This document shows positions 34,621 through 43,115 of a DNA stretch of 64,000 bases, in pieces (positions within the stretch are counted from its first letter, which is position 1; every line of letters begins with the position of its first letter). Position numbers and translations under genes: made by a program. Origin of the DNA: DASSBQ01 sp035250505 (GTDB taxonomy: Bacteria > Nitrospirota > Nitrospiria > Nitrospirales > Nitrospiraceae); NCBI GenBank assembly GCA_035250505.1, contig DATFFC010000088.1:1-64000 (forward strand). Direction: 5' to 3'. The notes under the pieces are model-generated. The model was not told the origin of the DNA and made no database searches. It saw only the letters and a list, made by a program, of their open reading frames with translations.

Positions 34621-35888
34621 AGTGATTTCTCCTCTTCAGCAAGCATCGTCTGCTCAGTCTCGTCCCTCGAATCGGTCTCGTCGGAGCCATCCGCTTTGCC
34701 CGGCAAGGTGATGATGAATGCCGTGCCTTCTCCCGGGACACTATCCACATCGATACGGCCGCGATGAGCCTCTACCAGCGCATGGACGATCGCGAGCCCC
34801 AATCCGGTCCCGCCGTCCTTGGTCGTAAAGAACGGGTCGAAAATGCGTGATTGTTGTTCCGGCGGGATGCCCGGCCCTGTATCCCGCACGGTCACGCGCG
34901 TCCCAGCGTGGCCCGGTCCACTGCACCGGCGATCTGCTTGAACCACCACCGATAAGGTCCCTCCGTGCGGCATCGCCTGAACGGCGTTCATGATCAGGTT
35001 CAAAAGCACTTGCTTCATCTGTGCCGCATCGCACCAGACACGTGCGGCAAAACGGTCCGCCTCAAACCGTACCTGGACGGTCGAAGCCGACAGGGCATGG
35101 GCGGCCATCGTCAACGCTTCCTGGACTAATGCCTCGGTTTCGTGCCAGGCCGCCTGAGACCGGTTCGGTTTCATGTAGAGCAATAAATTGGAAAGCAGTC
35201 GATCCATCGATTGCACCGCCATGGAGATGTGTTCAGCATAGGCGCGCAGGTGCGGCGTCTCCTGCAGGTCCTTCCGCAACATCGAGGCGAACAGCTCGAC
35301 GCTCCCGAGCGGATTACGAATCTCATGGGCGATGCACCCGAGCATTTCGCCCATCGCAGCCAGCCGGTTCCGTCGTTGCAGCCGTTCTTCGAGGTGGCGG
35401 ACCTTCGTCACATCATGAAACAGATGAAGCCGGCCGATGGACTCGCCGGCCGGGTCGTTCAGTTCGGCTTGTGTCATCGAGAGGGCCATCCCGTCATGCA
35501 GCAGCAACGGATACTCCCGCCGGTCCAGGTGGGCTTCCTCGAGAATCTCCCGGCTCGAACGTCCTTGGAGGCAGTCGCGCGGGACGCCAAGCATCTTTTC
35601 CGCGGCGGCGTTACAACGGGTCACGGTTCCCTCACGATCCGTCACAAGAACGCCCGTATCGAGCGATTCTAGAATGGCGGTGAGATGGGCCCGCATGTCT
35701 TCGGTTTCCTTGAGATGCTTGCGCAAGGTGGCGTTTGTCTCAGCCAGCTCCAGATCCATCTCATGCAAACGCGTCGTCAGAGCCACATAGGACTGTTGCA
35801 GTACGCTCGCCGCCTGATCGAAATCCTGAAAGGCCCGGGCCAAGAGGGCGCCGTTGGCCTGCTCCGGTACCGGAGGCGATGGCGTCAT
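34617..35888 (-). CDS. Soluble PAS histidine kinase, FlrB/FleS-like
   Basis: 423 residues from the ATG at 35888 (AAGGAG six bases upstream). A short N-terminal coiled coil is followed by a PAS domain (about 80-180: ILESLDTGVLVTDREGTVTRCN), a HisKA helix with the phosphorylated His in CIAHEIRNPLGS, and an HATPase domain with N, G1 (DTGPGIP) and G2 (GTGLGLAI) boxes. It has no membrane helix, so it probably senses a cytoplasmic cue such as basal-body completion. It overlaps both the TPR gene and the regulator gene by 4 bases. Confidence 0.9.
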   Translation of the reverse strand: MTPSPPVPEQANGALLARAFQDFDQAASVLQQSYVALTTRLHEMDLELAETNATLRKHLKETEDMRAHLTAILESLDTGVLVTDREGTVTRCNAAAEKMLGVPRDCLQGRSSREILEEAHLDRREYPLLLHDGMALSMTQAELNDPAGESIGRLHLFHDVTKVRHLEERLQRRNRLAAMGEMLGCIAHEIRNPLGSVELFASMLRKDLQETPHLRAYAEHISMAVQSMDRLLSNLLLYMKPNRSQAAWHETEALVQEALTMAAHALSASTVQVRFEADRFAARVWCDAAQMKQVLLNLIMNAVQAMPHGGTLSVVVQADRRCSGPGHAGTRVTVRDTGPGIPPEQQSRIFDPFFTTKDGGTGLGLAIVHALVEAHRGRIDVDSVPGEGTAFIITLPGKADGSDETDSRDETEQTMLAEEEKSL

Positions 35889-38041
35889 GGGCTGCTCCTT
35901 TCGATCGTGGAAGCCTGTAGATCCCGTGCGAACACGGCCGCAGCCCGCCGGTAGAGGGACTGGTCCTCGGCCATGAGCGCTTCCAGCGCCAGGCGCGCCT
36001 GATCCGGCTTTCGGGCCTCGCGGTAGAGCCGCACGATCTGCATCCGATCCCAAGCGGCCACCGCTCGACTCGGATTCAGGCTGAGGCTTTTTCGGTACAA
36101 CGCCACCGCCTGCTCACTCCGCTTGGCCTTGCTGACAAGATCACCGTATGTCGCCAAGGCATCCGGCGTGCCGAGCCCACCGAGCCGATTCGCCTCCTCC
36201 AACACCGGAAGCGCCTCGGCCGGCCGATGCAGATCGACCAGCGCCAGCCCGATGTGTGCCAGCACGTCTTTTCGCACATTCGCCCGGGGATGATTTTGCA
36301 GCCACCTGTGTCCGAGCCGGACGACATGGGCGTGCTTGCCTTGTTGGGCCATGGAAGTCAGGAGCAGTACGAGGGCTTCGTCGGCATATTGCCCGAGTGG
36401 AAATTGGAGGCGATACCGTTCGAAAACTCGTTGAGCAGCCTGTGGGTCCTGTTGATCCAGGTAACTGGTGCCCAGGCCGATCAAGGCCGATTCCAGCAAG
36501 TCGCCGGACTGGGGATCCCGAATGACGAATTGGTAGAGTCGCGCCGCTTCAACGGAAAATCCGAGGCGCGCATGCGCATCGGCAACTAGAGATAGGAGGC
36601 GATGCCCCGCATACAAGTGATCGGCGCGCGGGCCGTGACGATGGAAGACTGTCACCGCGCCGAGGTCGTTCTTGGCTTGCAAGGCGGCTTCCAACGACGG
36701 CTGAAGCAGGACCCTCAGCCGAGCTCCTGTCGCGTCCGGCCAGGGATCGCCTTCGAGGCGACCGGCTCGGGCCACAACCCGTCCGTAGAGCTTCAATGCC
36801 TCTTCCACATGTCCGGCCTGTTCCTGGAACTCCCCAAGGCGAAACAAGGCTTCACTTCCCACCGGTGAGTCGGGATGCCGGGCGGCGATATCTTCCAACC
36901 GTTGCATCGGTGTATCGGGGTTTACGGCTGTGAGAGGAAGCCCCAGCAGCAGAGATTCAACCTGAGCCTGCGGCAGCATGGGCATGCCCGCTTGGTAACC
37001 CCGCTCCCCTGTGACCCGGATCAACCGAATTTGAGCGAGCGTGCCGGCTTCGGCGTTCGGATATCGGGCCGCCACGGCGGCGTAGAACAGACGGGCTTCA
37101 TCGGCCTGGCTCGCCTGTCGGTAATTGTCGGCCAATGCGAGCAACACTTCCGGCGCTTCGACGCTGGATGGAAAGAGATTGTAGAACTGGAGCCATAACC
37201 CACGCGCGGTTTGCGTGCGCTTGAGAGCGAGGGAGGTGTTGGCATAGCGGATCAATCCGTGGGGTTGACGGCGAAACACCGGTCCCCATCGCTGGGCGGC
37301 CGTCGCATACCGTTGATCCGCCTCCCCCATCAGCCCTTGGCGATAAAGCGCATGTCCGGCTCCGATCGAGGCATGGGCGAGTAAGTGCGGATCGGTGGTC
37401 TGCTTGCGCGCCAACTCGAAGACTTTGTGCGCATCCGCCCACTTTTTCATTCCCAGGAGTGTGAACCCCAGTCCGACCATCGCACGGTTCCGATCGTACG
37501 AATCGGCATCGGCTCGACCGAGCGCCTGCTGATAGGCGGTTTCCGATTCTTGGTACCAGCCCAGCTCGCGATACAGATCACCCATGCGCCAGGCGGCGCG
37601 CTTGCCGTTGCCCGACGAGGCGCTCTCGCGGCCCAGTACCCGATAGGTCTCAATCACGTCGATTCGCCTGGGCTGTTCAGCGGGTGCCATGAGAAGCGAT
37701 TCGGCAAGAAACGCTCGCGCCGCCGGGGCGGCCTCATGCTGGGGATGCTCCCTAAGAAATTGCTCGAATCGCGTCGAGGCCGCCGGGATGTCGCGTCGTT
37801 CATAGGCCGCGACTGCTTCATCGAATAGTCGTCTGTTCGGATCGCCGGCAGATCGATCGAAACGAGGTCCCGCATCCGGCAGGCTCGTCTGAATTATGGA
37901 TGGCGGCTCGGGAACGCCCGTCGGTGCGACAGTTTGCCATTTGGGGGGAACATCGGCCGAAACGGGCGGCGGGCTCCGCTCCGGCTCAGCAGCGGCTCCT
38001 TGTCCTGCTGTCGCCCACCCGGCGAGCAACGGGACGAGCAT
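35885..38041 (-). CDS. Secreted or lipid-proximal TPR-repeat protein
   Basis: About 718 residues when started at the ATG at 38041. The GTG at 38167 gives 760 but would place codons upstream of the sigma-54 promoter, so the shorter form is preferred. A hydrophobic signal-like segment lies at the start (MLVPLLAGWATAGQGAAA). The remainder is a chain of TPR-like helical pairs, for example AVAAYERRDIPAASTRFEQFLREHP and ALKLYGRVVARA. Its 4-base overlap with the PAS kinase suggests a shared function, perhaps passing a cell-envelope or motor-assembly signal; no specific family is recognised. Confidence 0.75.
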   Translation of the reverse strand: MLVPLLAGWATAGQGAAAEPERSPPPVSADVPPKWQTVAPTGVPEPPSIIQTSLPDAGPRFDRSAGDPNRRLFDEAVAAYERRDIPAASTRFEQFLREHPQHEAAPAARAFLAESLLMAPAEQPRRIDVIETYRVLGRESASSGNGKRAAWRMGDLYRELGWYQESETAYQQALGRADADSYDRNRAMVGLGFTLLGMKKWADAHKVFELARKQTTDPHLLAHASIGAGHALYRQGLMGEADQRYATAAQRWGPVFRRQPHGLIRYANTSLALKRTQTARGLWLQFYNLFPSSVEAPEVLLALADNYRQASQADEARLFYAAVAARYPNAEAGTLAQIRLIRVTGERGYQAGMPMLPQAQVESLLLGLPLTAVNPDTPMQRLEDIAARHPDSPVGSEALFRLGEFQEQAGHVEEALKLYGRVVARAGRLEGDPWPDATGARLRVLLQPSLEAALQAKNDLGAVTVFHRHGPRADHLYAGHRLLSLVADAHARLGFSVEAARLYQFVIRDPQSGDLLESALIGLGTSYLDQQDPQAAQRVFERYRLQFPLGQYADEALVLLLTSMAQQGKHAHVVRLGHRWLQNHPRANVRKDVLAHIGLALVDLHRPAEALPVLEEANRLGGLGTPDALATYGDLVSKAKRSEQAVALYRKSLSLNPSRAVAAWDRMQIVRLYREARKPDQARLALEALMAEDQSLYRRAAAVFARDLQASTIERSSP

Positions 38042-38094
38042 CAGCGGAAAAATTGTATGGGCAAGAGGAAAAATTTGCACGGCACGTAAGAGCT

Positions 38095-38112
38095 GAGCAA
38101 GTCCCGTGCCTT
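38095..38112 (-). promoter_or_regulatory. Sigma-54 type promoter for the TPR-kinase-regulator operon
   Basis: The minus strand reads AGGCACG-N4-TTGCT, with GG (at 38109-38110) and GC (38097-38098) ten bases apart. It lies between the upstream sigma-54 activator and this operon, so the upstream activator may start the flagellar cascade. Confidence 0.68.
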
Positions 38113-38238
38113 CTGCCCAGGGCTGAAGTACGCAAAAAATGCGCGAGGGGGGGATATACACCCTCACTCTTGTCAGGAATCACGACAAGCGGTGAGGAAA
38201 TGAGTCAAGGAATTGACTGACTGGAATGCTTACCGGGC

Positions 38239-39654
38239 TCAGTTTGGAATAGTTTCGCCGTGGCTCTTGGCGTCAAACCCTTTACGCTTCAGCTTTTCGA
38301 CCAGCGTGGTTCGGTTCAACTGGAGGAGCTGCGCAGCCCTGCTGGTTACCCCGTTGGCCTTGCGCAACGCTTCTCCGATTAAACGATTCTCGTACTGCTC
38401 CAGCTCCTTCGTGAGATTGATTCCCTCCTCGTTGAAGCGAATGAAATGCTCGGGTTGCTCCGCCTGTTGAGCGGGAAGCGCCTTTGCCACACGCTCCGGT
38501 AGATCGGCGACGGTGATCCAACCCTTCCTCTTCAAGACGACAGACCGTTCCACCAAGTTTTCCAGTTCCCGGATGTTGCCCGGCCACTCATACTCCATGA
38601 GCCGGGCCAATGCCTCATTTTCCATTCCCTCGATCTCGGTCTTCCGCTGCTCGTTCAACCGCTCAATGAAGTGGTTCACCAGCAGCGGAATATCGCTGCG
38701 GCGCTCGCGCAACGCCGGCACCTCGATGGGAATGACGTGCAGGCGATAATAGAGGTCCTGCCGGAATCGGCGCTCGGCGACCGCCTGTTCCAAATTTTGA
38801 TTCGTGGCGGCGATGATGCGGACATCGACATGAATCGTCTTGTTTCCCCCGACTCGCTCGAAGCACCGTTCCTGCAGCACGCGAAGCAGTTTCACCTGAA
38901 GCGCAAGCGGCATCTCGCCGATTTCATCGAGAAAGAGCGTCCCGCCATGGGCCAGTTCGAAGCGTCCGAGGCGGGTGTGCGCCGCTCCCGTGAACGCCCC
39001 TTTTTCGTGGCCGAACAGCTCGGATTCAAGTAGATTTTCGGGAATGGCCCCGCAGTTCACCGGTACGAGCGGCCGGTCGCGCCTCATGCTGTTGAAATGC
39101 AGCATCCGCGCAATAAGCTCCTTGCCGGTTCCGCTGTCTCCCTGGATCAAGACTGTGCTCTCGCTGTCGGCGACCTTTTCGACAAAATCCAAGACCCGCC
39201 GCATCGGCGTGCTCGTGCCGACCAAGTGCTCGAACCGATATTGCTCGCGAACCGCTTTTCGCAACAAATGGTTTTCCTGCTTGAGCTTCAGCACTTCTAC
39301 CGCGCGTTTGACGATCAGCGAGACGGTATCCGGGCCGAAGGGCTTCGTGATGAAGTCGAACGCGCCCGCCTTCATCGTCCGTACGGCGTAGTCGATGGTG
39401 CCGAAGCCGGTCATGACGATCGTGATGATCCTGGAATCCATCTTCGAGATGCGGGTGATGACCTCCAGTCCGTCCATGCCGGGCATGTGCAAGTCGGTGA
39501 TCACGATATGGACCGGTTGGTCCTGTATCGCCTGGAGCGCAGCCGGACCGTCCGCGACGCCCGTTACCTGATAGCCGTCATTGAGCAATGTTGCGCTGAG
39601 AACCTCTCGGACGCCCGTGTCATCATCAACGACGAGGATGTGGTACTGATTCAT
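38239..39654 (-). CDS. NtrC-family sigma-54 response regulator (candidate flagellar master activator)
   Basis: 471 residues: receiver (DDD at 10-12, phospho-acceptor Asp54 in ITDLHMPGMDG), AAA+ domain with GDSGTGKE Walker A, intact GAFTGA and LFLDEIGEM, and a C-terminal Fis-type helix-turn-helix (TSRAAQLLQLNRTTLVEKLKRKGF). The terminal LNRTTLVEKLKRKG pattern resembles FleQ/FlrA-type flagellar master regulators, but those usually lack a functional receiver Asp, which is present here. It stands at the head of the whole cluster and directly upstream of the sigma-54 promoter at 38095-38112, so it is a good candidate for its activator. No kinase is adjacent. Confidence 0.87.
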   Translation of the reverse strand: MNQYHILVVDDDTGVREVLSATLLNDGYQVTGVADGPAALQAIQDQPVHIVITDLHMPGMDGLEVITRISKMDSRIITIVMTGFGTIDYAVRTMKAGAFDFITKPFGPDTVSLIVKRAVEVLKLKQENHLLRKAVREQYRFEHLVGTSTPMRRVLDFVEKVADSESTVLIQGDSGTGKELIARMLHFNSMRRDRPLVPVNCGAIPENLLESELFGHEKGAFTGAAHTRLGRFELAHGGTLFLDEIGEMPLALQVKLLRVLQERCFERVGGNKTIHVDVRIIAATNQNLEQAVAERRFRQDLYYRLHVIPIEVPALRERRSDIPLLVNHFIERLNEQRKTEIEGMENEALARLMEYEWPGNIRELENLVERSVVLKRKGWITVADLPERVAKALPAQQAEQPEHFIRFNEEGINLTKELEQYENRLIGEALRKANGVTSRAAQLLQLNRTTLVEKLKRKGFDAKSHGETIPN

Positions 39655-40148
39655 GAAACTCCTTTGGTACGCAACGCTGGAGGTTGAGCCGATAAATCAG
39701 GAAAAAAGCTTACTTGGGATGGCATCGACTATTCAACAAAAACATCATTCTCACCGGCCTTGTCATATTTGACTAATGGTGGCATCTAGGGCCTTTTGCT
39801 GTGGGCGAAAAGCGCCCGCCCCTTCCACCCAACCTCTCTATTCTCTGCTCCAGCGTGAGCCCCTCATGCCAGCGCACAGTAGGGATGTGTAACTTTCATG
39901 CGCCACGCAGTCCACGATCGTCATCACTCACAGATAGGCGATCCCGCACGATGTAGAATCCGCTTCAACGACGGTCTTTGAACAATCGGCGTCCATAGGG
40001 ATATTCGATGACATCGATTGAAGGAGGGCCGCGCCAAAGCGCTATCACGCTGTCGCCGGCGACACGCTATAGTGGAGTGGTGTCAGCTTGACACATTTGG
40101 AAAAGAGTTGGTAGGGTTCGCTCGATTTGCAGCCGTTATCCTGGCCGG
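39655..40148. other. Intergenic stretch between regulator gene and tRNA-Thr
   Basis: No convincing gene. It holds a G/C-rich hairpin (GGGCG-AAAAG-CGCCC near 39806) and, near its end, the tRNA promoter. Open frames here are short and read partly through the tRNA on the opposite strand. Confidence 0.5.
40088..40117 (+). promoter_or_regulatory. Sigma-70 type promoter for tRNA-Thr
   Basis: TTGACA at 40088-40093 and TAGGGT at 40112-40117 are 18 bases apart and about 30 bases before the tRNA. The -35 box is perfect and the -10 box only fair. Confidence 0.45.
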
Positions 40149-40224
40149 GCTGGCGTAGCTCAATCGGCAGAGCAGCGGTTTTGTAAACCGCCGGTTGGAG
40201 GTTCGATTCCTCTCGCCAGCTCCA
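40149..40224 (+). tRNA. tRNA-Thr (anticodon TGT)
   Basis: A full cloverleaf is visible: acceptor stem GCTGGCG / CGCCAGC, D-arm with AGCTCAATCGGCAGAGC, anticodon stem GCGGT / ACCGC enclosing the loop TTTGTAA (anticodon TGT), and T-arm with GGTTCGATTCC. The discriminator base is T and CCA is encoded. The last 45 bases plus one flanking base recur at 41808-41853. Confidence 0.95.
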
Positions 40225-40225
40225 C
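40180..40225 (+). repeat. 46-bp direct repeat, tRNA-proximal copy (attachment-site candidate)
   Basis: The 3' part of the tRNA from the anticodon loop through CCA plus one base is identical to 41808-41853. Such a repeat is what site-specific integration into a tRNA 3' end leaves behind. Confidence 0.88.
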
Positions 40226-40354
40226 AAGTTCCGCTGACGTTCCAACCAGTTGGCGGGTTGATCGTTCCGTTGGCCACCCCCTGCCCAAGCCTTCCCTATA
40301 CAAGTGAAATCACTTATTGCTACAGATTTGAATTGATTCGCAATGTCATAAGAC

Positions 40355-40977
40355 TTATTCATAAAGTAAGAGGCCACCAATATCTGAAGACTCTTCCTCA
40401 CCCCAATTAGATCCCAGGCACCCAAGCGAACAGAAGTAGCGATGTTCTTCACAATCACGAGGCATCGTATCGAAAGTTTTCGTGATGTATTTGGACAGAT
40501 AACGTCCCAGCTTAATCGGCGAGCTCCCTGGACGCGGACCTCTGACGTTCACCTGCCCTTGTCCGTTCCCGTTGACGATCTTCCATTGTCTCAATACGTA
40601 AGCGTCACCAAGTGATCCGCACCGATGGCCAAACACTTCCTTCGAATTTCCCCTTTTGCCCGGCCTCGGGCGCGAATCTCATCTCGCTCTCTGTTACGTG
40701 ATCTTCCTTTCTCACCTTTCTTGCCCGGTTGGGCCTCGACCTTGCCCCACGACATTTCGACCCACTGTTTGCCGAAAGCATGGATCTTGGTCGACCAGAC
40801 GTTGCCTTTCGGTCGTACTGTGGTGTGTTGTCCAGTGTGATCGCCGAGAAATGTCCTCCTGTCAAGTTTAGGGGCCGCTGGCACGGCCCGTGCGCGGGTG
40901 GCTCTCGCCAGCTTGCGCATCGTTGGCCTGGCCCCTTGCCTGCTATCGTGACTCAATTCATTGCCTTGACACGACAC
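40355..40977 (-). pseudogene. Remnant of a rolling-circle (HUH) replication initiator
   Basis: Two open frames in different phases. The upstream one (40591-40977) ends with an IRRKCLAIGADHLVTLTY segment, matching Rep motif I (LTLTY). The downstream one (40355-40636) has YVLRQWKIVNGNGQGQVNVR and KLGRYLSKYITKTF, matching the motif III YxxKY region that holds the catalytic tyrosine. The central part with the metal-binding HxH motif is missing, and the frames do not join, so the gene has suffered a deletion or frameshift. This family initiates replication of plasmids, ssDNA phages and integrative elements. It probably marks the element that integrated at the tRNA. Confidence 0.6.
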
Positions 40978-40994
40978 GCGGAACCCCCTAGCCT
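40966..40994 (+). promoter_or_regulatory. Candidate sigma-70 promoter for the toxin-antitoxin pair
   Basis: TTGACA at 40966-40971 with TAGCCT 17 bases later (40989-40994), about 35 bases upstream of the DUF433 start. The -10 box is a fair match. Confidence 0.4.
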
Positions 40995-41001
40995 TAGACT
41001 A

Positions 41002-41015
41002 ACTAACCGGTTAGT
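41002..41015 (+). promoter_or_regulatory. 14-bp perfect palindrome, candidate TA operator
   Basis: ACTAACCGGTTAGT is its own complement and lies between the putative promoter and the ribosome site of the antitoxin gene. Antitoxins commonly bind such palindromes to repress their own operon. Confidence 0.5.
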
Positions 41016-41028
41016 AAGGAGTTGGCCA

Positions 41029-41250
41029 ATGGACGATCGCATCGTTGTCGACCCAAAAATCTGTAGCGGGAAACCCACGATTCGAGGGACCCGCATCATG
41101 GTCACGAACATCCTCGGCATGGTGGCTGGGGGCTACACCGTCCCCCAGATCCTCAATGCCTATCCTGAATTGACTCAGGAAGACATAACTGCCGCTCTCG
41201 AATACGCCAGCCACGTGGTTGACGAAGAGAAAGTTATTCCGCGTGCCTGA
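41029..41250 (+). CDS. DUF433 family antitoxin
   Basis: 73 residues from the ATG at 41029, which has AAGGAG eight bases upstream; the longer frame upstream is not needed. The DUF433 pattern is clear: IVVDPKICSGKPTIRGTRI, then VTNILGMVAGGYTVPQILNAYPELTQEDITAALEYA, a winged-helix-like DNA-binding fold. DUF433 proteins pair with DUF5615 (PIN-like) toxins, as here, where the next gene overlaps by 8 bases. It may repress its own promoter through the palindrome at 41002-41015. Confidence 0.88.
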   Translation: MDDRIVVDPKICSGKPTIRGTRIMVTNILGMVAGGYTVPQILNAYPELTQEDITAALEYASHVVDEEKVIPRA

Positions 41251-41623
41251 TCGCCTCACCGTTCTGTTAGACCAAAACATTCTCAAACCCGTTCTTTCGT
41301 GGCTCATCCAACTAAAGCCTCCCTGGACCGTGTATCACACCAGCGACGTAGACCTTTCCGGAAAGGCAGATGAAGAAGTCTTCGCGTGGGCCCAACGAAA
41401 CGGCGCCCTCATTATTTCTTTCGATGAGGACTTCGCTGATGGACGTTCCTTTCCGGCGAGAGATCATCACGGCATCGTTCGCCTTCGAGTATGGCCAACT
41501 ACCATGTAGGAGACCGAACAGGCCCTCGCGCGACTTTTCAGTGAAGTGTCCGCAGACGAACTCACCGGCTCTCTGGTCATTGTTGATCGCTCCAGAATTC
41601 GCGTTCGCTCTAACCGGAAATAA
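41243..41623 (+). pseudogene. DUF5615 PIN-like toxin with in-frame amber codon
   Basis: Read from the GTG at 41243, the frame gives VPDRLTVLLDQNILKPVLSW, then a LIISFDEDFAD acidic motif and HHGIVRLRVWPTTM, typical of the DUF5615 PIN-like nuclease family. A TAG at 41507-41509 then stops the 88-residue product. Downstream in the same frame the homology appears to continue (TEQALARLFSEV, LTGSLVIVDRSRIRVRS) to a TAA at 41621. The total of 126 residues matches family length. So the toxin is either a pseudogene or a shortened protein with its acidic core intact. Confidence 0.72.
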
Positions 41624-41807
41624 CTAAGGCGCCCGGCAAAGACTGGACGTGCGAGTGTAACCTTTTTTGTACCCGTCCAGGCCATTTTCAGCTGCTTTCG
41701 GCACAACTCGGCGCAATTCGACACCATCACCTAACCAAGCGGTGGTTCAGGAGTTTCTGTTGGTTTTGGTAATGTGGGATGAGACAGGTCGAAACACGTA
41801 GAATAGC
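41624..41807. other. Distal end of the tRNA-Thr mini-island
   Basis: No gene is supported between the toxin's end and the second tRNA copy. Short frames on the minus strand here show no family resemblance and may be remains of a lost integrase, but nothing in them proves it. Confidence 0.4.
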
Positions 41808-41853
41808 TTTGTAAACCGCCGGTTGGAGGTTCGATTCCTCTCGCCAGCTCCAC
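41808..41853 (+). repeat. 46-bp direct repeat, distal copy (3' tRNA-Thr fragment)
   Basis: Exact copy of 40180-40225. It lacks the 5' half of a tRNA and so cannot be functional. It marks the far end of the 1.6 kb insertion at tRNA-Thr. Confidence 0.88.
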
Positions 41854-41991
41854 TCGATACGTAGAGAGATCAAGCGGTTGTGCCGTTGGCTCTGCGTACG
41901 CTCTTCGGAAGGGTGCTCGACAGCGGTCTTGTTCCCATCTGAGGAGATTGCTACGGATAACGACGATAAGTGATGGACTGGCTGCGAGGAT

Positions 41992-42573
41992 TCAGAATCT
42001 ATAGCCGATCTCCAGCAGATACATGTCCACACCGAGCGCGTCAGACCCATAGAAGCCCGCATCGGACAAATGCTGCAGGCGGAGGCCCGCATAGCCATGC
42101 GTAAACGGAGCGAACGTGATTCCCACTGTCCCGACGATTTGCGCGGGACCCCCGAAGTCTTGCAACCCGAACTTAGTTCTTGAAAGCAGTCCTACGCCCA
42201 ACCCTGCATCGAGGGATATGAGCCCGTTCCAACCGCTGAGAGCGAGGTCGGGAACAAAGGTGGCTATGAGGCCGGTGCTTCCCGCTCCCTCGATGACGCC
42301 TAAACTCGTAATGAGTCGGGTCTCCAGCTTCCAGTTGCCGTTACCCAATGACGAGTACCAGGGAAGCCTGAAAACCGCCGCCACGTCATACAAATGAAAA
42401 TCTTCTTTTTGCTGCTTGCCCAAAAGCGGGGTGCTGGTGGTGCTGAAACCTATTCGTGGACCAATGGTAATGAGGAGGGACTTTTCCTCTGCCTGGCTTA
42501 GGTTGTGAGTTTGTGTAATAAATGCAACCGACACAGCTAGACAGATTGCCGTGAAACGACGCTCGAATCTCAT
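41992..42573 (-). CDS. PagL-like outer-membrane lipid A deacylase (acyloxyacyl hydrolase)
   Basis: 193 residues. A signal peptide occupies about 1-28, and the rest alternates hydrophobic residues as in a small beta-barrel, ending in YRF, a typical outer-membrane C-terminal residue. The RLQHLSDAGF segment (His168, Ser170) matches the catalytic His-x-Ser of PagL, and Glu188 (LLEIGYRF) could complete the triad. PagL removes the 3-O acyl chain of lipid A. It stands alone downstream of the tRNA-Thr island. Barrel proteins of this size are easily confused, so the call is moderate. Confidence 0.68.
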   Translation of the reverse strand: MRFERRFTAICLAVSVAFITQTHNLSQAEEKSLLITIGPRIGFSTTSTPLLGKQQKEDFHLYDVAAVFRLPWYSSLGNGNWKLETRLITSLGVIEGAGSTGLIATFVPDLALSGWNGLISLDAGLGVGLLSRTKFGLQDFGGPAQIVGTVGITFAPFTHGYAGLRLQHLSDAGFYGSDALGVDMYLLEIGYRF

Positions 42574-43115
42574 ACGGCTAGCGTGGCGACAGGAATATTA
42601 CTGAAAAAAGAGAGGGAATTCCATTAACGATGGCTCTGTCAGCGTTCAGCTATGTATATGGCATAGGCACTGTTTGCCCACAAGTCATAAACAACATTCC
42701 AACTCTGTGTCTTTCTTGGCCTGCGCAATGTGATTTGAACCCATGTCTAAGCCTTAAGAGTCGATTCAGATTGGTTCTAACAACGGCTTGATGTTGCGAA
42801 GGCTCGCCATGTAAACCACATGGATTCAGAGAGTCGGCAGGTTCACGTGGTCGCTGCGAAACATCGAGGTCAAGCGATCACACCAGCGAGAACGGTGTGG
42901 CGACCGGTTGCCTTACCTGCGTTTCTGAGTTTTCTGGTGCGGACCGGAGTGGTTTCGCCACTGCTTAGCGAGGCACTGACCGATCGAGGAAGGAATTTCT
43001 ACCTCTGGGTTCTTACGGTCCGAAGGTGCAATAAGCCCGACCCCTAGCCCGCGTTTATGGGTTTGATTCAAGGGACGCGCGGAGTTCCGGGATGAAGGCG
43101 CCATCACGGTGTCAT
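42574..43115. other. Intergenic stretch without supported genes
   Basis: 542 bases between the PagL-like gene and kynU, both minus strand. Two overlapping frames of about 65-75 codons on opposite strands (near 42820-43107) lack ribosome sites and family resemblance. No repeat or clear terminator is seen. Confidence 0.5.

Noticed and set aside
39800..39830. GC-rich hairpin upstream of the sigma-54 regulator gene considered as a terminator
   Set aside because: No T-run on either strand and no gene ends close by; kept only as a note in the intergenic entry.
40045..40458. A minus-strand frame over tRNA-Thr (contains SWREESNLQPAVYK)
   Set aside because: It is the antisense translation of the tRNA, a common spurious 'protein'. 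The same phrase recurs at 41727-42098 over the duplicated tRNA fragment.
42820..43107. Overlapping frames of about 65-75 codons on both strands in the 42574-43115 gap
   Set aside because: No ribosome site, no recognisable family and overlapping each other.
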